Shown here: positions 8,054 to 14,511 of the stretch, piece after piece
Layout: each line of letters opens with the position of its first letter
Position numbering within the stretch: the stretch's first letter is position 1
Assembly (NCBI GenBank): GCA_946494345.1
Contig: CAMMBX010000019.1
Location: 1 to 14,521, forward strand
Length of the DNA stretch: 14,521 nt
Direction: 5' to 3'
Origin: an uncultured Mycoplasmatota bacterium
Lineage (GTDB): Bacteria; Bacillota_I; Bacilli_A; RF39; UBA660
The notes under the pieces: generated by a model
The model's input: the letters and a program-made list of their open reading frames with translations, nothing else
What the model was told of the DNA's origin: nothing
The model's database searches: none
Program-made: the position numbers and the translations under genes

Positions 8054-9676
8054 CTATTTCTCAAAACTATCCATGATTAAAGGAACAACATTTTTCTTAC
8101 GAGAAACACAGTCTTGGATATATTCTCCTTCTTCCATTTCCTTATCATAAGTATTGTTCATTATCTCTTTAGCTTTTCTATTAAATAAAACATAAGATCC
8201 ATTCTTAATGATATCAGTTATATATAAAGCGATTAAAGAATAATTATTCGCTTCAGCTTCTCTATCTAAAGTATCAAGATATGCATCCATGTCCTTTTTA
8301 ATATCATCAAAATTAGTTGTAAAGAATTGTCCTATACCTAGAGTCTTATCATCTACTGTATATAGTTTAAAATCGTTATATAAAACATCTTCATAACTCA
8401 TACCCTCTAAAGAAGTACCAGCTTTAATAAGATTAAGTCCATACTCTTCATAATCAACTCCAGCAATAGAAGCTAACTCCTTAACAGCTTTTCTATCTAA
8501 ATCAGTTGTTGTTGGTGACTTTAATATTAAAGTATCCGAAACAATACCTGATAACATAAGTCCAGCTATTTCTTTAGGAATTTCTATATTTCTTTCTTTA
8601 TATAAAGAATAAATAATAGTATTACTTGATCCTACAGCCATATTTCTAAAGTTAATTGGGCTAGCAGTTGATAAACTACTTAAATTATGATGATCTATTA
8701 TTTCAAGTATCTCTGCTTCATTTAAGCCTTCAGCACTTTGTTTCTCTTCATTATGATCAACTAATATTACTTTCTTAGGATTTTTAGAATCTAAATCAGT
8801 AATTCTAAGTAATCCTAAACATTTACCAGTTTTAGAATTAATTACTGGATAATTAGTATGTCTTAACTTCTTATTAACATCTAATATATCATCAACATAA
8901 CTATTTTCATCAAAATAAACAGAATCTCCTCTTCTTTTTCGCATTGTTTTAATATAATTAGAAAGGCTAATTAATTTTGCAATATGATATGTATCATAAC
9001 TACTTCTAATAATATTTACTCCATTTTCTTTAGCAATCTTAATATGTTCCTCTTTAATTTCTGAAAATCCTGATAATATTATCATTTTAACTTTAGCATT
9101 AACTGCATATTCAATTACACTATGTCTATCACCAACTATTAAAATATCATCACTAGTTAATTTAACTGTATTAATAAATGTAGTACTACGATACGAAGCT
9201 GCTAATATCTTACCAACAATCTCATCATCCACTCTATTTACCTCTTCAGCATTTAAAACATTAAGTAAATTATCATAACTAGTCTCAAGTGATTCAACTT
9301 TAGAATCAATAAAAGCATGAGCTAAATCTTTAATAGTTACAATTCCTTTAAAAACATTATTATCATCAACAATAGGAACACCAGTAATACCTTCATTTAA
9401 CATATAAACATAACTATCAAAAATAGATTTCTTTTCATTTAAGAAATATCCTTTATGATAGTTAATATCTTTAAGTTGTAATTTAACATCATTTAGATAT
9501 CTAGGCTCTTTAACTTTAAAATAATTAAGAGCATATTTTGTTTCTTTATTAATTGCACTAAGTATAAAAGGTTCTACATTAAAACCCAATTCTTTTTTCA
9601 AATTAGCATAACTTATCGCTGCACAAACAGAATCAGTATCAGGTTTACGATGTCCAAAAACATATATTTTTTCCAT
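8054..9676 (-). CDS. Manganese-dependent inorganic pyrophosphatase (family II) with CBS-DRTGG insert
   Basis: This cytoplasmic DHH phosphatase hydrolyses PPi to two phosphates with Mn2+ or Co2+. Catalytic-domain motifs are GHRKPDTDS (8-16; His9, Asp13, Asp15), VDHNE (Asp307), IDHH (Asp328, His329, His330) and IVSDT (Asp381). The DHHA2 domain ends in SRKKN (525-529), the substrate-binding motif. Between the DHH motifs lie about 230 extra residues: a CBS motif (about 72-125, with GITGVPIVDD), a DRTGG-like domain (about 173-230) and a second CBS motif (about 255-298). At 540 aa it matches the long CBS-PPase type, which in known members is inhibited by AMP/ADP and activated by ATP or diadenosine polyphosphates; such control here is inferred. 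It has its own extended -10 promoter and an AAGGAG ribosome binding site. Stop codon TAG. Confidence 0.95.
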   Translation of the reverse strand: MEKIYVFGHRKPDTDSVCAAISYANLKKELGFNVEPFILSAINKETKYALNYFKVKEPRYLNDVKLQLKDINYHKGYFLNEKKSIFDSYVYMLNEGITGVPIVDDNNVFKGIVTIKDLAHAFIDSKVESLETSYDNLLNVLNAEEVNRVDDEIVGKILAASYRSTTFINTVKLTSDDILIVGDRHSVIEYAVNAKVKMIILSGFSEIKEEHIKIAKENGVNIIRSSYDTYHIAKLISLSNYIKTMRKRRGDSVYFDENSYVDDILDVNKKLRHTNYPVINSKTGKCLGLLRITDLDSKNPKKVILVDHNEEKQSAEGLNEAEILEIIDHHNLSSLSTASPINFRNMAVGSSNTIIYSLYKERNIEIPKEIAGLMLSGIVSDTLILKSPTTTDLDRKAVKELASIAGVDYEEYGLNLIKAGTSLEGMSYEDVLYNDFKLYTVDDKTLGIGQFFTTNFDDIKKDMDAYLDTLDREAEANNYSLIALYITDIIKNGSYVLFNRKAKEIMNNTYDKEMEEGEYIQDCVSRKKNVVPLIMDSFEK

Positions 9677-9690
9677 ATTACTCCTTCTTT

Positions 9691-9728
9691 CTACTTGTAG
9701 ATTATATCACACTTTTATTGCATTTAAA
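9691..9728 (-). promoter_or_regulatory. Promoter of the pyrophosphatase gene, with a palindrome at the start point
   Basis: The minus strand shows TGATATAAT (extended -10; hexamer at 9706-9701) with TTTAAA 16 nt upstream (9728-9723, four of six matches to TTGACA). Directly downstream, where transcription should begin, lies the perfect 10-bp palindrome CTACAAGTAG (9700-9691). It could be an operator or chance. The promoter abuts the end of the 863-aa gene, so that gene and this one are separate transcription units unless read-through occurs. Confidence 0.6.
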
Positions 9729-9735
9729 AGAAAAA

Positions 9736-12327
9736 TTATTTCTTATATACTTTATCAGTAGTGACATTATCACTACTACAATCTAAAACACTCATATCAA
9801 AATCAACAACATTATGTTCATCCAAGTATGCTTTCATAAAATACTTTAATGTTTTCTCATCTATATTCATTTTTTTACATGTTAATTCTTTAGCAACACT
9901 AACGCTGTTACTATCTAATAAAAATTTACCTAAAGTATTAATACACTCATTGATAAATTTAGTTTCATTTAACTCAATATTACTAATAGCGATTTCTTCT
10001 GTATTTTGAAATTCATCAATAAAATCCTTTTCTTTTGAACTATCATCTTCGTAATAACTCGAATATTGCTTCTTTCCCTTTGATATTTCTCCATATGATA
10101 ATATTAATAAATGTCTTTTAACTTTTCCATATAAATATCTTTTCCAATCATCATTATCACCATAAACCAAGAAATTATTTTGAATTTCACCTCCTGTTTC
10201 CATAAAAAATAATATTGCCTCTTGAAAAATATCATCATTTTCTTCCTTATTTCTATAAATATATGGAAAAAGTGATTTGATTTTATGAATTACTCTATTA
10301 ATTACTTCACTAATCTCTTCATAATACTTTGCAATAATTTCTGAATTAACATTACCATTACCAATCCATAGTTTTTTATGCTTATATAATATCTTCTTGT
10401 ATGTATCAAAATATTCATTTTTTATGTAATTATTATTTTTTAAAAAAGTGCATAATATAAAATCATCAAGACTAATATTAAATCTCGTACAAATTTCCAT
10501 TATTGTTTCTTCTATATAATAGCCTTCTTCTTTTAAATAAATGTTACTAACAAATTCCATTGTATTTTTAACGTTTATATCAATAATTCTAACAAAACTA
10601 TTTTTAACTTTAGCATCAGTTAGTTGCTTCCTAGTAATACCTAAAACTTTGTTTATAAATGTATTAAATGTAATATTGGAACCATATTCATTATATAAAG
10701 AAATCACAGTTAAAGGAGAAACTCTCTTTTGGTAATAACCCAATGAAAAGATTTTTTGTTTTAGTTCCTCTATTTGATTTTCTTGTAATGAGTCTTTTCT
10801 CTTTAAAATGACAGTAGTTTTTTGTTCATTATGCGGAAATACTTCTAAAACTTTATTAATAAAATCATTCTTAGGTACACCTTTTCCATACTTATCATAC
10901 AAAATATTAATATCATCTATTGTTATTACTTTATTTTCATACCCATTTTTTATTAATTCTTCTTTAATTTTATATAGCATATCTATAGTCATTTTCTTCT
11001 GTGGTAATATTGTTACATAATTTATTCTTCCACTTCTTATATCTTGATAGGTAGAAGAACTGATTTTTAAGATCTCAATACTAAACTTTCTTTCACTAAG
11101 GAAATAACCATATTGTAAATATATATTTTTTAATTCTTTATATACTATCTTCTTATTAGAATAACCATTTTCAATTAATAAATCTTTTGTTTTATTTATT
11201 TGAGGTTCTAATTCTTTTTTTAAAATTTTAACTTTATCAGAATTATTAGCTTTACATAATAATCTATAACTATCAAGCGAAATTTCCAAAACATTTATGG
11301 CAAAATCCTTTTTATCCAACTCTTTTCCATATTTATTATACAATTCTAAAAAGTCATCATATGTAATCGATTTATTAATTAGTTTATCTTCAATCATTCG
11401 CTTAATAATATTGTCATAAGCTTTATCTATTTTCTTATCTTCTTTCAAAATAACAGCTTTTAAATTCTTGAGTTTCATAGCCTTAAAACTATCTAAAGAT
11501 ATTTTTAAAACTTCTAAAGCAAAAGTCTTTTCATCTATACTATTGCCATATTTATAATATAAATTCAAAAACTCATCATATGTAATTAATTTCCCTGCAT
11601 AACCTTTTTCTTTTAAAGTTGAAATCATCTCTTCTTTTTCATTAGATGTTAAATCTTTAGTTAATATTTTTATTTGATAGTCTCTTATTTTTAAAGCTCT
11701 ATATCTATCATAGCCAATATCAAGAACTTCTGTAGCAAAAACTACTTCAGTAAAAACATAGCCATATGTCTTATATAGATTAATAAATTCTAAATATGAC
11801 CCAATTATATAATTCTCATACCCATCACTTTTCATTATTTTTTTTATTTCTTCTGTATTAATAGCATTCTTTAAAATTATTACTTTATTACTTTTATCTA
11901 CTTTTAATCTATTATAGTTACCAAAGCTTAAATTTAAAACTCTCATTATAAAAGTTTTCATAGTTAATCCACTACCAAATTCCAAATATATTTTTTTTAC
12001 ATCATCATATGTGACTTTTCTCATAGCATAACCTAATTTTATTAATTTTTTACTTAAATGGAATATTTTCTCTTCTGTTAGAGTATCTTTATTTTTTAAA
12101 ACAAGCATACTTCTATCATATTTTCTAGCCCCTTTATATATATCTTCTGGAACTTCCAAAACCTCTCTTGCAAATGTTGTTTCACTAAACCCATTACCAT
12201 AAATATCATACAATCTCTTCGCCTCAGAATATTTAATCAATTTATTTCTATAGCCTAAATCATATAATTGTTTCTTAATATTATCAAAATATTCTACTAT
12301 ATTAAATGTTGAATTATTTTCCCCCAT
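9736..12327 (-). CDS. Repeat-array protein with a C-terminal sigma-70 region 2-like domain
   Basis: I do not recognise this 863-aa protein as a described family. Residues 12-583 are eight degenerate repeats of about 70 aa, starting near 12, 82, 156, 226, 300, 373, 446 and 514. The rough consensus is L..GY..K.ItYddf..lY.kYG, then tFa.eVL.iS...y..lK and a strand ending ILk. The second half of each unit looks like a helix-turn-helix. Residues about 665-745 resemble sigma-70 region 2: DDIFQEAILFF (698-708), then WKRYLYGKVKRHLL (728-741), comparable to the DlvQE...yL...vr..l pattern. Residues 780-835 could be a degenerate region 4. There is no signal peptide or membrane segment, so it is probably cytoplasmic. 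The ribosome binding site is modest (AAAAGAG, 9 nt). It follows the CDF gene by 16 nt. Trp codons are TGG and the stop is TAA. The sigma and HTH readings are inferences. Confidence 0.85.
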   Translation of the reverse strand: MGENNSTFNIVEYFDNIKKQLYDLGYRNKLIKYSEAKRLYDIYGNGFSETTFAREVLEVPEDIYKGARKYDRSMLVLKNKDTLTEEKIFHLSKKLIKLGYAMRKVTYDDVKKIYLEFGSGLTMKTFIMRVLNLSFGNYNRLKVDKSNKVIILKNAINTEEIKKIMKSDGYENYIIGSYLEFINLYKTYGYVFTEVVFATEVLDIGYDRYRALKIRDYQIKILTKDLTSNEKEEMISTLKEKGYAGKLITYDEFLNLYYKYGNSIDEKTFALEVLKISLDSFKAMKLKNLKAVILKEDKKIDKAYDNIIKRMIEDKLINKSITYDDFLELYNKYGKELDKKDFAINVLEISLDSYRLLCKANNSDKVKILKKELEPQINKTKDLLIENGYSNKKIVYKELKNIYLQYGYFLSERKFSIEILKISSSTYQDIRSGRINYVTILPQKKMTIDMLYKIKEELIKNGYENKVITIDDINILYDKYGKGVPKNDFINKVLEVFPHNEQKTTVILKRKDSLQENQIEELKQKIFSLGYYQKRVSPLTVISLYNEYGSNITFNTFINKVLGITRKQLTDAKVKNSFVRIIDINVKNTMEFVSNIYLKEEGYYIEETIMEICTRFNISLDDFILCTFLKNNNYIKNEYFDTYKKILYKHKKLWIGNGNVNSEIIAKYYEEISEVINRVIHKIKSLFPYIYRNKEENDDIFQEAILFFMETGGEIQNNFLVYGDNDDWKRYLYGKVKRHLLILSYGEISKGKKQYSSYYEDDSSKEKDFIDEFQNTEEIAISNIELNETKFINECINTLGKFLLDSNSVSVAKELTCKKMNIDEKTLKYFMKAYLDEHNVVDFDMSVLDCSSDNVTTDKVYKK
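10093..10335 (-). other. Sigma-70 region 2-like segment of the 863-aa protein
   Basis: This covers residues about 665-745. A helical stretch (YYEEISEVINRVIHKIKSLF) leads to acidic DDIFQEAILFFMETGG, then DDWKRYLYGKVKRHLLILSY. The order (helix, D-[ILV]-x-Q-E, aromatic/basic helix) is that of the core-RNA-polymerase-binding part of ECF-like sigma factors. No E-value can be computed here, so this is a motif-level call. Confidence 0.5.
10579..12294 (-). repeat. Eight tandem ~70-aa protein repeats inside the 863-aa gene
   Basis: The units are recognisable by recurring ItYddf..lY.kYG and tFa.eVL blocks (for example ITYDEFLNLYYKYG and ITYDDFLELYNKYG; TFAREVLEV, VFATEVLDI, TFALEVLKI and DFAINVLEI). 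Repeats 4 and 5 (residues 226-370) are the most alike. The DNA copies have diverged, so the expansion is old rather than a recent tandem duplication. Confidence 0.85.
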
Positions 12328-12343
12328 AAATAATCACTCTTTT

Positions 12344-13201
12344 CTAAACTGGATTTACATGAATCACTGTTAAATATATCTCATCAAATTTTTCTAATTC
12401 TCTTTCTATTTTATCGGCAATATCATGAGACTCATATGTTGACATATTACCATCTACAAAAATAGTAAATGATATTTGATATTTATAACCTACAGGAGTT
12501 GCATTAAAATGCGTAACTTTCTTTACTTCTTTATATTTCTCTACTACTTTCAAAACTTTATCTTTAGTATTATTATCTATTGCTTTATCCATTAAAACAT
12601 CGTAACTTTCCTTAAATATTCTAAGACCACTGATTAGTATCCACAAAGCTATTAAAATACCAACTAACCCATCTACAAAGTAAATACCTATATTTGTTAA
12701 AAATATTGATAACAAGTTAATAGTAGTAATAATGGCATCATATAAATGATCTCTAGAGTTTGCTTTTAACAAAAGACTATTTAGACTCTTAGATAATTTA
12801 TTAGTATAAAAATATAAAGATAATTTAACTATTATAGTTATGATACAAACTATTACTAACATGTATGAAAAGGTATAATTACTCTTAACAACAATTGATT
12901 CTAATGAGTCTTTAAATAGAGTAACTGCTACTACCATAATAACAATACTTATTAATAGAGAATAAATATATTCAGCTTTACCATGACCAAGATTATGATC
13001 ATCATCACTTGGCTTACTAGCTATTTTATTACCTATTAAAGTCATAAGAGAAGTTAATATATCTCCTAAACTATTAACAGCATCAGCCATCATCGCTTGG
13101 CTTGATGTTATAAACGAAGCGATAAATTTAATTACAAATAAAAATAAATTAAAAAATATTCCTAAGAAACTTGCTACCTTAGTAGCTTTAAATCTTTGCA
13201 T
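12344..13201 (-). CDS. Cation diffusion facilitator, probable Mn2+ exporter
   Basis: A CDF antiporter (285 aa) that would export a divalent metal from the cytoplasm in exchange for protons. It has six membrane segments (about 10-32, 36-58, 80-98, 110-132, 157-175, 178-197) and a cytoplasmic C-terminal domain (about 208-285) ending in HVNP. TM2 carries ADAVNSLGD, placing Asn43 and Asp47 at the transport-site positions; TM5 carries SRDHLYD, with Asp151 and Asp155. This N-D-D-D set is the one known from Mn2+-exporting CDFs such as MntE, whereas zinc CDFs normally have His in TM2 and TM5. The conserved loop HNLGHGKAEY (69-78) is present. The ribosome binding site is TAGGAG, 9 nt from the ATG. It is followed after 16 nt by the 863-aa gene. 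Stop codon TAG. Confidence 0.9.
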   Translation of the reverse strand: MQRFKATKVASFLGIFFNLFLFVIKFIASFITSSQAMMADAVNSLGDILTSLMTLIGNKIASKPSDDDHNLGHGKAEYIYSLLISIVIMVVAVTLFKDSLESIVVKSNYTFSYMLVIVCIITIIVKLSLYFYTNKLSKSLNSLLLKANSRDHLYDAIITTINLLSIFLTNIGIYFVDGLVGILIALWILISGLRIFKESYDVLMDKAIDNNTKDKVLKVVEKYKEVKKVTHFNATPVGYKYQISFTIFVDGNMSTYESHDIADKIERELEKFDEIYLTVIHVNPV

Positions 13202-13423
13202 AACATCATACTCCTAATTAATTATATTATTATTTAATAGTATCCACTCTTATTAAAAGAGTCTTAACTAATAGCATACTTCTTTCAAAGTTCTATTCTC
13301 TCCCAAAACATTCTATTATCTTTTGAAATTTAACTAAAGTTACATAAGAATATTCCTTATACTAATCTATCAAACCATCTAATTATATTTTTATTAAGAT
13401 TACTTCACCTGCTTTAGGATTAA
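13202..13423. other. 222-nt intergenic region before the CDF gene
   Basis: Apart from the candidate promoter/operator, I see no RNA gene or terminator. A 16-codon minus-strand frame (13433-13383, reading MGIVNPKAGEVILIKI) overlaps the end of the 196-aa gene but lacks a ribosome binding site. The AT-rich sequence has no sign of the GC-rich conserved core of the Mn2+ (yybP-ykoY) riboswitch. Confidence 0.5.
13221..13262 (-). promoter_or_regulatory. Candidate promoter and operator of the CDF gene
   Basis: A TATAAT on the minus strand (13226-13221) lies about 20 nt before the CDF start. Twenty bases further upstream is a perfect inverted repeat, ACTCTT-ATTAA-AAGAGT (13246-13262), which overlaps the expected -35 region. 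No T-tract follows it on either strand, so it is not a terminator. A repressor site, perhaps for a metal sensor, is possible. No good -35 hexamer is visible. Confidence 0.3.
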
Positions 13424-14014
13424 CTATTCCCATCTATTAAAATCTTTACTTAAGCCTAATCTTTTCGCTCTACTTTTCTTTCTTTCATCACTTACTTCTA
13501 TATTTCTAATATCATCCAAAGCAATTTCAAAATATTTAATCACTGTTTTATCATCAATATTAGGATGATATTCTCTAATCTTTTTATAAAGAGCCATAGC
13601 AAGATCTTTATCACAGACTATATTTATATCAGCATTATTTACAGGACTCTGTTCTTTTAAAACAGATGCCATAACTCTCTCATCAAAAGAAAGACTATCT
13701 TCATTTCCTCTATTAGTTAATCTCAATGACTTATAATTCAAACCACATTTAACACAAACACAGTCATATTCTCCATATTCATCAGTAGAAACACCCCATA
13801 AGTGGTCACAGTTTTCATACTCACCATATTTCATTAATCTATGTAGATTTTTTCTCTTAATTTCAAGTTCAGTTTTCTTTTTTTGTAATCCAATATACTT
13901 TTTAACTATTGGAACCTCTTCTAATCCCCATATTTCTTGTTCTATATTTTTATATTCTTCATCTATATCACTAAAATCATCCATTATATATTCTAAATCA
14001 TTTTTACTAATCAT
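13424..14014 (-). CDS. Unrecognised protein with zinc-ribbon-like motif
   Basis: I do not recognise this 196-aa soluble protein. Residues about 15-60 are charged and helical, with coiled-coil character (EIKRKNLHRL). A likely metal-binding knuckle follows: Cys69 and His71 in ENCDHLWG, then, after a short acidic loop, Cys85, Cys87 and Cys90 in DCVCVKCGL. The CxH...CxxC arrangement is that of a zinc ribbon. The C-terminal part (about 130-196) is helical and ends in a basic Lys/Arg cluster (178-185), which could contact nucleic acid; that is a guess. Its ribosome binding site is strong (GGAGGT, 6-7 nt) and it has its own extended -10 promoter. The downstream gap of 222 nt suggests a single-gene unit. 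Stop codon TAG. Confidence 0.75.
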   Translation of the reverse strand: MISKNDLEYIMDDFSDIDEEYKNIEQEIWGLEEVPIVKKYIGLQKKKTELEIKRKNLHRLMKYGEYENCDHLWGVSTDEYGEYDCVCVKCGLNYKSLRLTNRGNEDSLSFDERVMASVLKEQSPVNNADINIVCDKDLAMALYKKIREYHPNIDDKTVIKYFEIALDDIRNIEVSDERKKSRAKRLGLSKDFNRWE

Positions 14015-14036
14015 AACAATACCTCCAAGTAAGTAT

Positions 14037-14065
14037 ATTGTATCATATCTTTATTGTTTTTTAAA
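14037..14065 (-). promoter_or_regulatory. Promoter of the 196-aa gene
   Basis: The minus strand reads TGATACAAT (extended -10; hexamer 14042-14037), with TTTAAA at 14065-14060 as a 4/6 -35 and a 17-nt spacer. It leaves a leader of about 16 nt bearing GGAGGT. Confidence 0.6.
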
Positions 14066-14096
14066 CAAAATGAAAACCCCTATATAAATGAGGGAT
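14066..14096 (-). terminator. Rho-independent terminator, minus strand
   Basis: On the minus strand ATCCCT and AGGGGT can pair (six pairs, one G-T) around a 9-nt loop, followed by TTTTCATTTTG. It would end transcripts entering from the right and insulate the promoter of the 196-aa gene. On the plus strand no T-tract follows, so it is directional. Confidence 0.6.
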
Positions 14097-14148
14097 ACAT
14101 ACAATTTAGTTCGGGTAGATTATAGGAAATTTCTTTTATCTACATAAC

Positions 14149-14430
14149 TTAATTTTTTTTGAAGAATTTCATATTCTTTTTATCATTAGAGGCATCAAAC
14201 CATTCTATACATATTCTTGCTATATTGTAATATATTGTATCATTAGAATTATCAAAAATATAACATTTATATCATCTTGAAAGAAAATTTATTAATTTTT
14301 TCATATCTTTAAGAACTTTTTTCTTAGTAAACTTTCTTTTTAACAGTTCACCAAATAATTGATAATTATTAATAATAAATTTTGCTATATTTTTTGCTAA
14401 ATATATAACTGTTCACTTGTTTTTAAGCAT
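14149..14430 (-). pseudogene. Broken small ORF with two in-frame TGA codons
   Basis: From an ATG at 14430 one frame of 94 codons runs to TAA at 14149, interrupted only by TGA at codon 6 (14413-14415) and codon 53 (14272-14274). The readable parts look protein-like: LAKNIAKFIINNYQLFGELL, KKVLKDMKKLINFLSR, and after the second TGA YYNIARICIEWFDASND. No ribosome binding site precedes the ATG, and the same frame stays open upstream to at least 14470, so the true 5' end may lie outside. I do not recognise the family. A decayed gene is most likely; TGA decoding as Trp is argued against by exclusive TGG use elsewhere. An imperfect inverted repeat (GTAGAT...ATCTAC, 14115-14143) and the terminator follow it. 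Confidence 0.4.
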
Positions 14431-14445
14431 ATTTAATAGTATACT
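14417..14445 (+). promoter_or_regulatory. Plus-strand promoter near the right edge
   Basis: TTGTTT (14417-14422) and TATACT (14440-14445) are separated by exactly 17 nt. Transcription would start near 14452, giving a leader of about 60 nt before the ATG at 14512. It is the only convincing plus-strand promoter in the window and it runs over the start of the decayed minus-strand ORF. Confidence 0.5.
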
Positions 14446-14476
14446 TTTTATAGGGAATATCAGTTGTTGAGTGTCT

Positions 14477-14502
14477 ACCTCTAATCTTTATAGAGAGGAG
14501 GT
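14477..14502 (+). promoter_or_regulatory. Leader hairpin that can mask the ribosome binding site
   Basis: ACCTCT (14477-14482) can pair with AGAGG (14494-14498) or with GAGGT (14498-14502). Both partners include part of the Shine-Dalgarno sequence AGGAGG (14496-14501). Translation of the following gene may therefore be limited by leader folding, as in many transposase and type I toxin mRNAs. Confidence 0.4.
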
Positions 14503-14511
14503 TTGATAAAG

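Noticed and set aside
9728..9744. AAGAAA/TTTCTT inverted repeat at the end of the 863-aa gene as a terminator
   Set aside because: The stem is nearly all A/T and overlaps the stop codon, and the T-tract is short. It is too weak to call in a region of this composition.
9761..11020. Several plus-strand open frames inside the 863-aa gene
   Set aside because: They are antisense to a gene with clear repeat conservation, have no ribosome binding sites and show no recognisable protein features.
10579..12294. CRISPR-like or recent DNA tandem repeats
   Set aside because: The periodicity exists only at protein level; the DNA copies are strongly diverged and there are no spacer-repeat units.
13202..13423. 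Mn2+ riboswitch (yybP-ykoY type) upstream of the Mn-type CDF
   Set aside because: The region is almost uniformly A/T and lacks the conserved G/C-rich core and paired helices of that class.
13383..13433. 16-codon ORF MGIVNPKAGEVILIKI, faintly like the start of a MazF/PemK toxin
   Set aside because: It has no ribosome binding site, overlaps the end of the 196-aa gene out of frame, and no continuation of the MazF pattern follows in any frame.
14149..14430. UGA reassigned to Trp in this organism
   Set aside because: About 17 Trp codons in the intact genes and the DUF1016 remnant are all TGG. In an AT-rich genome with UGA=Trp, many should be TGA. Decay of the small ORF is simpler.
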